From: CAYOVG01 sp964407285
GTDB taxonomy: Bacteria; Desulfobacterota; Syntrophobacteria; Syntrophobacterales; Syntrophobacteraceae
Assembly (NCBI GenBank): GCA_964407285.1
Contig: CAYOVG010000417.1
Coordinates: 1 to 5,455 of the forward strand
Direction of reading: 5' to 3'
DNA length: 5,455 nt
The position numbers and the translations under genes are program-made. The notes under the pieces are model-generated. The model was not told the DNA's origin, ran no database searches, and saw only the letters and a list, made by a program, of their open reading frames with translations. The first letter of the stretch is position 1. The number at the start of each line of letters is the position of its first letter. Positions 1-5,229 of this stretch are shown one piece after another.

Positions 1-980
1 AGGACCTGGGGGTTGTTCAGAGGGCCGAGATCCGTTCTTTCGTCCGTCGCCGGGCCGACGCGCGTCCGGCGGACGAGTCCGGTAAATTCAGACAGGAACT
101 CCGCAAAGATCTCCTCGGCTGCATAGATGCGACTGATGCGGTAACAGTACTGGCCGCTGTTGTTGAAAGTCTGATGGACGATGTCGGCCAAAGCGTCGCG
201 CCACGGGGAATCGGCGCAGATGATGGCGGGGCAGTTTCCTCCCAGTTCCAGGATCACTTTTCTCGCCCACCGGGCGCTGGTCGCCTGGATTTCCTTCCCC
301 ACCGCCGTACTTCCGGTAAAAGTAATCATGCGAGGCGTCGGGTGCTCTACCAAAAAACGGCCGGTTTCCGGTCCCGTGCCGGTGATGACGTTGAGTACGC
401 CCTCGGGTATTCCCGCATCGAGTGCGAGTTCGCCCATCCTGATGGTGCTGAGCGGCGTGTGTTCGTCGGGCTTGGCGACCATCGTGCAGCCGACCGCCAG
501 GGCCGGCCCCATCTTGCAGACGAGAGTGCTCAAGGGATAGTTGAAGGGCGTGATAGCCACGACCACCCCCACGGGCTCGCGAACGATCAGAACCTGCTCC
601 CGGGGATTTCCGAGGAGCGGGACGCGCCCGGCGAGGCGAAGGCCTTCCTCGGCGAAGTAATCGATGAGCGCGGCGGCTCCGGCGACTTCCTTCGAAGCGG
701 CCGCAAGGGGCTTACCCACCTCCCTGGATAAAATCCGGGACAGGGATTGCAGTTCGCCCCTGATCCTGTCGGCCAGAGCGTGCAGGAGACCCGAGCGGCG
801 GCGGGAAGGGGTGCGCCGCCAGGCGGCGAACGCATCCAGGGAACTCGCCAGGGCCGCGTCCACAACGCCTCGGCCGGCCACGACGGCCCGAGCATATTCC
901 TCTCCCGTAGAGGGGTCTACAAGAGGACGCCAGTTGCCGCCTTCAACAACTTTCCCGTGAACGAGACATCCATAGCGCAT
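1..980 (-). CDS. Aldehyde dehydrogenase family protein, partial (C-terminus beyond left edge)
   Basis: NAD(P)-dependent oxidation of an aldehyde to a carboxylic acid or acyl product, expected in the cytoplasm. The reading frame is open from the ATG at 980 to the window edge, giving 326 complete residues of a family usually 450-500 long; the last third (oligomerisation and end of the catalytic domain) is missing. Visible family landmarks in order: ITPFNYP with the oxyanion Asn at residue 147, the cofactor-binding Lys in VAKP at 170, the Rossmann turn TGSTAVG at 222-228, the general-base Glu in LELGG at 245, and the nucleophilic Cys in NNSGQYCYR at 279. The Glu-to-Cys distance of 34 is the usual one for the family. 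The start is supported by a GGTGAGG-like ribosome site about 10 bases upstream and by the typical N-terminal 'HGKVVEGGNW...DPSTGEE' pattern. The motifs do not fix the substrate; the TPFNYP form recalls lactaldehyde or non-phosphorylating glyceraldehyde-3-phosphate dehydrogenase types. The family call is secure, the substrate is unknown. Confidence 0.95.
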   Translation of the reverse strand, partial: MRYGCLVHGKVVEGGNWRPLVDPSTGEEYARAVVAGRGVVDAALASSLDAFAAWRRTPSRRRSGLLHALADRIRGELQSLSRILSREVGKPLAAASKEVAGAAALIDYFAEEGLRLAGRVPLLGNPREQVLIVREPVGVVVAITPFNYPLSTLVCKMGPALAVGCTMVAKPDEHTPLSTIRMGELALDAGIPEGVLNVITGTGPETGRFLVEHPTPRMITFTGSTAVGKEIQATSARWARKVILELGGNCPAIICADSPWRDALADIVHQTFNNSGQYCYRISRIYAAEEIFAEFLSEFTGLVRRTRVGPATDERTDLGPLNNPQV

Positions 981-1278
981 TGAACAGCAAACCTCACCAG
1001 CCTTCATCCGTGATGAAGCTCTTCGATTGAAAAATACTCCGGCTACACGCACGTCATGCAGCCGTCAGGGTTGACTTATCAGTATCTCACACGGCTGGAG
1101 GGCTGTCAATGCGGCGATTCGGCGGCATCGATCCCGGAGAAGACCACGGATTCCGGAAAAAGAAGGCCGCATCCCGTCCGGCATTCAAGGATGCTCGACA
1201 CCGAAGCAGAACACGACCGGACCATTCGGCATCAGACATCGGCATCGCCGGCATCCGGGCTCTCCAGGAATCCGAAAA
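981..1278. other. Intergenic region between the aldehyde dehydrogenase and His-rich genes
   Basis: About 300 bases without a convincing gene. It holds the ribosome site of the aldehyde dehydrogenase (around 991-997, minus strand), the inverted repeat at 1002-1018, an isolated TTGACT at 1071-1076 (plus strand) without a recognisable -10 box at the right distance, and three direct copies of CGGCATC at 1227, 1240 and 1249 just beyond the end of the His-rich gene. No hairpin followed by a T-run, in either orientation, was found, so no terminator is called for the His-rich gene. Confidence 0.5.
1002..1018. promoter_or_regulatory. Perfect 7-bp inverted repeat upstream of the aldehyde dehydrogenase gene
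   Basis: CTTCATC, a 3-base centre CGT, then GATGAAG. Two further flanking pairs are possible if one base is bulged. It lies 22 bases before the aldehyde dehydrogenase ATG, on the far side of its ribosome site, so it could be an operator for a dimeric repressor or a hairpin in the mRNA leader. No regulator gene is present in the window to tie it to. Confidence 0.4.
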
Positions 1279-1782
1279 TCAGGAGTTTTTCAGCACCGCC
1301 AGGGCATCCTCCAGTTTGCGGTTCTGAACACGGGATTGTTCGGCGACTTCCTCCAGGATGCGGGCGACATCCTCTTTATTCAGCCCACGGGCCTTTTCCG
1401 CCCATTCCCGGAAGGAGCGGGCATGGTCTTGATTGTGGCGCACCCAGTGTTCGATCATCTTCGTAAGTTTTACGGCTTCGGACGGTCCCTCCGCGGCGGA
1501 TGCCGGCGCGGTCTTCCGTTCCACGGGGCCATGGGACACATGGTGGTGATCGTGTTCTCCATGTCCGTGGTGGTGGTGATGGTCATGCTCATCATGACCA
1601 TGAGCATGGTCGTGATCGTGGTGGTGATGCTCGTGGGAATGGTCGTGATGATGGTGATCCTCGTGATCGTGTTCATGGCCGTGGTTATGATCGTGATGGT
1701 CGTGGTGATGGTGGCCATGATCATGGTGATGGTGTTCATGGTCGTGATCGTGCGAATGGTGTTTGCGACCGCAGCTCATCAT
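1279..1782 (-). CDS. Histidine-rich metal-binding protein with helical C-terminal module
   Basis: A 167-residue protein in two parts. Residues 8-84 are a tract in which 47 of 77 positions are His and 19 are Asp or Glu, in runs such as HHHHDHGHHHH. Residues 104-165 are a charged, helix-forming module (IEHWVRHNQDHARSFREWAE, then Leu/Val/Glu-rich helices). There is no signal peptide or membrane segment, and one Cys near the N-terminus (MSCGRK). The composition parallels known His-rich nickel chaperone or storage proteins (Hpn, CooJ, His-rich HypB and UreE), so buffering or delivery of Ni, Co or Zn in the cytoplasm is the likely role; this is inferred from composition only. The C-terminal module resembles a short conserved domain of unknown function that I cannot name securely. 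Two ATGs are adjacent: AGGAG at 1787-1791 is 4 bases from the first and 7 from the second (1777-1779), so the second may be used. No transporter or metalloenzyme gene is adjacent. Coding strand choice rests on the ribosome site and the sensible C-terminal half. Confidence 0.85.
   Translation of the reverse strand: MMSCGRKHHSHDHDHEHHHHDHGHHHHDHHDHNHGHEHDHEDHHHHDHSHEHHHHDHDHAHGHDEHDHHHHHGHGEHDHHHVSHGPVERKTAPASAAEGPSEAVKLTKMIEHWVRHNQDHARSFREWAEKARGLNKEDVARILEEVAEQSRVQNRKLEDALAVLKNS
1531..1761 (-). repeat. Low-complexity CAY/GAY codon tract encoding the His/Asp region
   Basis: About 230 bases made almost entirely of His (CAT/CAC) and Asp (GAT/GAC) codons, with a few Glu, Gly, Ser and Asn. The units are irregular, so it is a degenerate repeat and not an exact tandem array. 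Both CAT and CAC are mixed freely, which suggests selection on the amino acids and not recent slippage. Such tracts can change length by recombination or polymerase slippage. Confidence 0.8.
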
Positions 1783-1786
1783 GATT

Positions 1787-1791
1787 CTCCT
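1787..1791 (-). promoter_or_regulatory. Ribosome binding site of the His-rich gene
   Basis: AGGAG on the minus strand, 4 bases before the first ATG and 7 before the second. It settles the coding strand in a region where both strands carry long open frames, and it favours the second Met as the start. Confidence 0.7.
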
Positions 1792-1810
1792 GTTCAGAGT
1801 CGAGTGCCGG

Positions 1811-1839
1811 TTGACGGTTTAGTTTCCCTATGCTAGCCT
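1811..1839 (+). promoter_or_regulatory. Possible sigma-70-type promoter of lgt
   Basis: TTGACG at 1811-1816 (5 of 6 to the -35 consensus) and TAGCCT at 1834-1839 (3 of 6) with a 17-base spacer, about 30 bases before the lgt start. The -10 box is weak; an overlapping TATGCT at 1829 is a better match but too close to the -35. The divergent His-rich gene must have its own promoter in the same 90-base gap; none stands out. Confidence 0.35.
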
Positions 1840-1854
1840 CCATCCCGAGAGGCG

Positions 1855-1864
1855 AAAGGAGGAG
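1855..1864 (+). promoter_or_regulatory. Strong ribosome binding site deciding the lgt start
   Basis: AAAGGAGGAG, with GGAGG ending 9 bases before the ATG at 1872. It rules out the in-frame upstream ATG at 1830, which would place the ribosome site inside the coding region and add 14 residues unlike the family N-terminus. Confidence 0.85.
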
Positions 1865-1871
1865 ACTGACA

Positions 1872-2768
1872 ATGCTGCCCTATCCGAAAATAGATCCCAA
1901 CATTATTTCCATCGGTCCCATACAGATCCGGTGGTACGGAATCATGTATATTCTGGGGATTGCCTCCAGCTATATCCTTATTCAAAAACAAAAACGAGCC
2001 CGTGAGCTCAATCTCGTCGGCCCCACGGCGCAAGACCTGATCTTCTACCTGGCCGTAGGACTCATAGTCGGCGCCCGCCTGGGGTACGTCATTTTCTACC
2101 AGTACCGCAATTACGATGTCTACCTGAGCAATCCGCTCGAAATCATAGCCACCTGGCACGGAGGAATGTCCTTTCACGGCGGGTTCCTGGGGGCCGTCAT
2201 CGCGGGATGGCTCTTCTGCCGAAGAAGAAAACTCCCCTTCTGGGCCGTGGCCGACTGCGTCGCCGTTACGGCCCCCATCGGCCTGGGGCTCGGCCGTATC
2301 GGTAACTTCATCAACGCGGAACTGTACGGCCGTGTCACCCTCGTTCCGTGGGGGATGGTCTTTCCTCACGCAGGACCGTTTCCACGGCATCCGTCTCAAC
2401 TCTACGAAGCCGCCCTGGAAGGACTTCTTCTTTTTATATTGTTATGGCGACTTCGTCAAAGGACATTCCGGGATGGGATGATGGTCGTGTTCTTTCTTTT
2501 CTTCTACGGCCTGTTCCGTTTCTTTGCCGAATTTTTCCGGGAGGCCGACATTCAAGTCGGGTATTTCGGGCCGCTCACCATGGGGCAGATATTGTGCATG
2601 TCGATGATGCTGATCTCGGTCGGCCTCGGACTGATCCTGAAGAAACGTCCGGAGACGGTTACCGGTCCCGATACCGATGCGGATACGGATATCGAGGAGG
2701 CCGACGGCGCCGGGGCGGCGACTCAGCCCGGAGCCGCCAGGAAGCGCCATGGGAAGGAAAAGCGTTAA
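1872..2768 (+). CDS. lgt: Phosphatidylglycerol--prolipoprotein diacylglyceryl transferase
   Basis: Transfers the diacylglyceryl group of phosphatidylglycerol to the lipobox Cys of prolipoproteins, the first step of lipoprotein maturation, in the inner membrane. The 298-residue product has several hydrophobic segments and the family's landmarks: WYG with Tyr22 (Y26 of E. coli Lgt), HGGMSFHGG with His102 (H103), the signature GRIGNFINAELYGR at 141-154 containing Arg142, Asn145, Glu150 and Gly153 (R143, N146, E151, G154), RHPSQLYEA at 172-180, and FRFFAEFFRE with Arg216 and Glu220 (R239, E243). All key residues are therefore present and the enzyme should be active. After the last membrane segment (ending near residue 256) is a hydrophilic tail of about 40 residues, first Asp/Thr/Glu-rich, then Ala-rich, then basic (ending RKRHGKEKR). 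It is divergent from the His-rich gene; the gap to the pcm group is 130 bases. Confidence 0.97.
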   Translation: MLPYPKIDPNIISIGPIQIRWYGIMYILGIASSYILIQKQKRARELNLVGPTAQDLIFYLAVGLIVGARLGYVIFYQYRNYDVYLSNPLEIIATWHGGMSFHGGFLGAVIAGWLFCRRRKLPFWAVADCVAVTAPIGLGLGRIGNFINAELYGRVTLVPWGMVFPHAGPFPRHPSQLYEAALEGLLLFILLWRLRQRTFRDGMMVVFFLFFYGLFRFFAEFFREADIQVGYFGPLTMGQILCMSMMLISVGLGLILKKRPETVTGPDTDADTDIEEADGAGAATQPGAARKRHGKEKR

Positions 2769-2813
2769 ATTCCACCCGCGTAAACATTATTCTTGCATTC
2801 CCGGCGGTTCTAA

Positions 2814-2841
2814 TTAAAAATGTCCGAAAATCCGATATAAT
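2814..2841 (+). promoter_or_regulatory. Likely sigma-70-type promoter of the pcm group
   Basis: A consensus TATAAT at 2836-2841, preceded by TTAAAA at 2814-2819 (4 of 6 to the -35 consensus) with a 16-base spacer, in a locally A+T-rich patch that contrasts with the G+C-rich surroundings. Transcription would start near 2848, giving only about a dozen leader bases before the ATG at 2861 and about 50 before pcm. Read-through from lgt cannot be excluded, as no terminator is visible between them. Confidence 0.55.
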
Positions 2842-2860
2842 TGCATCCGGGAGGGAAGAG

Positions 2861-2899
2861 ATGCTTTCCGCGCGAGGCGCGGAGCATCTGTTCCGCTGA
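2861..2899 (+). CDS. Possible 12-codon leader ORF overlapping the pcm start
   Basis: Encodes MLSARGAEHLFR. GGGAGGG at 2849-2855 places GGAGG 6 bases from its ATG, a better ribosome site than any in front of pcm. Its stop overlaps the pcm ATG as TGATG (2897-2901), the usual geometry for translational coupling. A perfect G+C hairpin lies inside it. It could be a leader peptide that lets ribosomes reinitiate at pcm; it could also be chance, with no translated product of importance. There is no similarity to a known peptide that I recognise. Confidence 0.35.
   Translation: MLSARGAEHLFR
2867..2883 (+). promoter_or_regulatory. G+C hairpin between the leader ribosome site and the pcm start
   Basis: TCCGCGC, loop GAG, GCGCGGA: a perfect 7-bp stem, extendable by one T-G wobble pair. 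Its 3' arm covers most of GGAG (2881-2884), the only Shine-Dalgarno-like string before the pcm ATG at 2899. Folding would hide that site; a ribosome translating the 12-codon ORF would open it. There is no following T-run, so it is not an intrinsic terminator. Confidence 0.45.
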
Positions 2900-3585
2900 T
2901 GAGACGGATGCGGCAGATCCAGGCGCTGGTGGATATGAACGCAAATTTACAGAAGGCACGAGATCGGATGGTTGACACTCAGCTCGTCGGCCGGGGCATA
3001 GCCGACCCGCGGGTGCTCGAAGCCATGAGGAAGGTCCCTCGCCACCTTTTCGTCGACGAGGCGCTCCAGAATCAGGCCTACGGCGACCATCCTCTGCCCA
3101 TTGGGGAAAAACAGACTATTTCACAGCCGTATATCGTGGCGCTGATGACGGAGGCACTCAAGCTGCGCGGGCATGAAAAGGTCCTGGAGATCGGCACGGG
3201 GTCCGGCTATCAGACGGCGGTTCTCGCGGAACTGGCCGAGCGAGTGTTTTCGGTGGAACGGATTGCGAGCCTTTCCGTCCGGGCCAGGGACCTGCTCGAG
3301 TCGCTGGGCTACAGGAATACCGTGCTGCGAATAGGGGACGGCACGCTGGGATGGCCGGAGGAACAGCCTTTCGACGCCATTGTCGTGACCGCGGGGGCGC
3401 CGAAAATTCCTCAACCCCTGGCGGATCAGCTTGCCATGGGAGGGCGTCTCGTGGGGCCGGCGGGCGACCAGGCGTCCCAGGAACTCGTACTGCTGGAGCG
3501 GGCGCCCGAGGGAATCCGCAAATCGGACCTGGGAGCCGTGCGGTTCGTGGCGTTGATCGGCAAGTGGGGGTGGGAGGACCAGTAG
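2899..3585 (+). CDS. pcm: Protein-L-isoaspartate O-methyltransferase
   Basis: Uses S-adenosylmethionine to methylate isoaspartyl residues formed in ageing proteins, starting their repair; a soluble enzyme. The 228-residue product shows the family core: ARDRMVDTQL and DPRVLEAMRKVPRHLFV (20-52), KQTISQPYIVALMTE (71-85), the S-adenosylmethionine-binding VLEIGTGSGYQTAVLAEL (95-112), the acidic VFSVER (116-121), GDGTLGWPEEQPFDAIVVTAGAP (146-168), and the final FVALIGKWGW. E. coli Pcm is about 208 residues, so this version carries about 15-20 extra N-terminal residues if 2899 is the start. An internal ATG at 2935 would give a more typical length but has only GGTGG almost touching it; the TGATG overlap with the leader ORF favours 2899. 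Its stop is followed immediately by the next gene's ATG, so the two are cotranscribed and probably translationally linked. Confidence 0.95.
   Translation: MRRMRQIQALVDMNANLQKARDRMVDTQLVGRGIADPRVLEAMRKVPRHLFVDEALQNQAYGDHPLPIGEKQTISQPYIVALMTEALKLRGHEKVLEIGTGSGYQTAVLAELAERVFSVERIASLSVRARDLLESLGYRNTVLRIGDGTLGWPEEQPFDAIVVTAGAPKIPQPLADQLAMGGRLVGPAGDQASQELVLLERAPEGIRKSDLGAVRFVALIGKWGWEDQ
3572..3578 (+). promoter_or_regulatory. Ribosome binding site inside the 3' end of pcm
   Basis: GGGAGGA, ending 7 bases before the ATG at 3586, supports the start of the next gene directly after the pcm stop codon. Confidence 0.7.
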
Positions 3586-4056
3586 ATGCGCGGGCCTTTT
3601 CTGGGTGTGATCGGCGCGGGACGGTGTTCCTCCGACATCGAGGAACTGGCTGTGGAGGTCGGCCGGGAAATAGCCCGGCACGATGCGGTTCTCGTCTGCG
3701 GGGGGATGGGCGGAGTCATGGCCGCGGCGGCGCGGGGAGCCAAGGAATGCGGAGGATGGACCATCGGCGTTTTACCCGGGCCGAGTATTCACGAAGCCAA
3801 TCCTTACATTGACTTTCCCGTGGCGACCAATATGGGCCAGGCGCGGAACGTGATCATCGTAAATACTGCCGACGTGTTGATCGCGGTGAGCGGCGGGTAT
3901 GGGACTTTGTCTGAAATGGCCCTGGCCGGGAAGACGGGAAAACCCGTCGTTGCGCTCCAGCCCGAATTCGAGTTGCCCCATCTGCGACTGGCGCGGACCC
4001 CCGTCGACGCGGTGGAACTGGCCCTCGCCGCCATCGGGAAGAGCCGGCGGAAATAG
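3586..4056 (+). CDS. TIGR00725-type Rossmann-fold protein, LOG/lysine-decarboxylase-like
   Basis: A 156-residue protein of the nucleotide-binding family related to LOG (cytokinin riboside 5'-monophosphate phosphoribohydrolase) and to DprA-like Rossmann folds. Visible motifs: an N-terminal strand with GVIGAGRCS (7-15), VLVCGGMGGVMAAAARGAK (35-53), TIGVLPG (59-65), NMGQARNVIIVNTADVLIA (82-100), and the signature GGYGTLSE (103-110), which matches the GGxGTxxE part of the LOG motif PGGxGTxxE with Ser in place of the Pro. It ends in RTPVDAVELALAAI, a usual family ending. LOG members release free base from nucleoside monophosphates; whether this shorter branch does so is not established, so a nucleotide-binding or phosphoribohydrolase role is inference. 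It starts at the base after the pcm stop and precedes the GAF/GGDEF-like gene by 36 purine-rich bases. Confidence 0.88.
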   Translation: MRGPFLGVIGAGRCSSDIEELAVEVGREIARHDAVLVCGGMGGVMAAAARGAKECGGWTIGVLPGPSIHEANPYIDFPVATNMGQARNVIIVNTADVLIAVSGGYGTLSEMALAGKTGKPVVALQPEFELPHLRLARTPVDAVELALAAIGKSRRK

Positions 4057-4092
4057 GAGAAGAAGTCGGGGAAAAAGAGAGAGGTCTGGCGG

Positions 4093-5229
4093 ATGGATCG
4101 AAATCAATGCGAGTCGCCCTTTCCCGCCCCGGAAGCGCCGCCGCAGTTCGATTGCGCGGAAGCGCGGGACATGGTGGAAAAGCTCTGGGCGGAAAAGGAG
4201 GCGTTGCGGGAACGGCTCGAAATAGTGGTCAATACGGCCGCCGGCAATGAGAGCATCTGGCGCCGTTTCGCTGAAATCGAGCGCATTCTTTTCCGGACGA
4301 TACAACTCGATCAACTCGCCGAGCAACTTCTGAGCGAGATCAAAGAACGGTTTCAACTGGATGCGGTGGTCCTCTTCATAAACCACCCGGAAATCATCGA
4401 CAGGTTCTTCCCGGAGATTTCGGAAGAGAGCGAACCCATCGCGCAAAACACCTGGATACTTCCTGTTTCGGGGGAAGTAATGCAGACGATTTTCGGAAAC
4501 TCGCCGGGTCCCATTCTCCTCTCCCCGGACAACATAGCGGAGTTTCAGAAGTTTTTTCCCATTCCCATTTCGTCCATCGGGTCCGGGGTGTTGGTTCCTC
4601 TCTGTTTCCATGAAATCCTCTTCGGATGCATGTTCCTGGGGAGCAGCAGCACCGAGCGCTATCAACTCGACGACGGCACGGAACTGCTGGCGCAGTTGGG
4701 TATGAAGATCGCTCTTTGCCTTGACAATTGCCTCATTTACGAGCGGGTGAAGGACCTCGCGGTCCAGGACCAGTGGACGGGACTTCTCAGCTTCTTTCAG
4801 ATACACACCATCCTGGAAAGGGAAATGCGCAAAGCGCACCGGCTTCGGGAGCCGCTTTCGATAATCCTGATAGCCCTGGATTACTACAACGAGGGGAACG
4901 AATACTCGGAGATCGGGACGGAAATCCTCAAGCACGTTGCGGCGCTGATGAAGCAGATCTTCACCGACGACGACGGCTTCATAGGCCGCTACGGTAGCAA
5001 CGAGTTCGTGGCGGTGCTGCCCGCCCTGCGGGCGGATGAGGCTTGCCGGGCGGGCGATTTTCTTACCCAACTCATCCGCAAGTCCCCGCTGGCCTATAAG
5101 AATACGGCGATTCTCATCCACCCGACCATGGCGGTGGTTGAAATGGGCGACGAGATGAGGCGCACGCAGGATATGCTGGATGCCGCCAATATCGAGCTTT
5201 GCCGGCTCAGGATGAAGCGGCCGCAATGA
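4093..5229 (+). CDS. GAF-like sensor with degenerate GGDEF domain
   Basis: A soluble 378-residue protein with no membrane segment. Residues 22-45 form a charged helix, probably coiled coil; about 55-215 look like a GAF or DUF484-type sensory domain, ending in an ALCLDNCLIYERVKDL linker helix; about 216-372 align with a GGDEF domain. The GGDEF landmarks are present but eroded: DQWTGL (226-231) for the usual D.LTGL, EREMRKAHRLREPLSIILIALD (242-263) with Ala261 where the first metal-binding Asp is expected, NEGNEYSEIG where NDxxGH-type residues occur, and RYGSNEF (299-305) in place of RYGGDEF. No RxxD inhibitory site is evident before it. It is therefore probably unable to make cyclic di-GMP and may act as a receptor or interaction module. 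GAGG at 4081-4084 lies 8 bases before the ATG. It is likely the last gene of the pcm group. Confidence 0.88.
   Translation: MDRNQCESPFPAPEAPPQFDCAEARDMVEKLWAEKEALRERLEIVVNTAAGNESIWRRFAEIERILFRTIQLDQLAEQLLSEIKERFQLDAVVLFINHPEIIDRFFPEISEESEPIAQNTWILPVSGEVMQTIFGNSPGPILLSPDNIAEFQKFFPIPISSIGSGVLVPLCFHEILFGCMFLGSSSTERYQLDDGTELLAQLGMKIALCLDNCLIYERVKDLAVQDQWTGLLSFFQIHTILEREMRKAHRLREPLSIILIALDYYNEGNEYSEIGTEILKHVAALMKQIFTDDDGFIGRYGSNEFVAVLPALRADEACRAGDFLTQLIRKSPLAYKNTAILIHPTMAVVEMGDEMRRTQDMLDAANIELCRLRMKRPQ

Noticed and set aside
174..731. Plus-strand open frames of up to 185 codons across the aldehyde dehydrogenase.
   Set aside because: The minus strand carries the complete set of aldehyde dehydrogenase motifs; the plus-strand translations show none.
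1109..1327. A 72-codon plus-strand ORF preceded by GGAGGG with 6-base spacing and a TTGACT further upstream.
   Set aside because: The product is Arg/Ser-rich without any domain, its end runs antisense into the His-rich gene, and there is no -10 box at the right distance from TTGACT. It could be real but nothing beyond the ribosome site supports it.
1830..1871. Upstream in-frame start for lgt that would add 14 residues.
   Set aside because: The strong AAAGGAGGAG site lies inside this extension and points to the ATG at 1872, which also gives the typical Lgt N-terminus.
1833..2399. A 188-codon minus-strand frame opposite lgt.
   Set aside because: It is a shadow of a secure lgt gene and has no recognisable motif.
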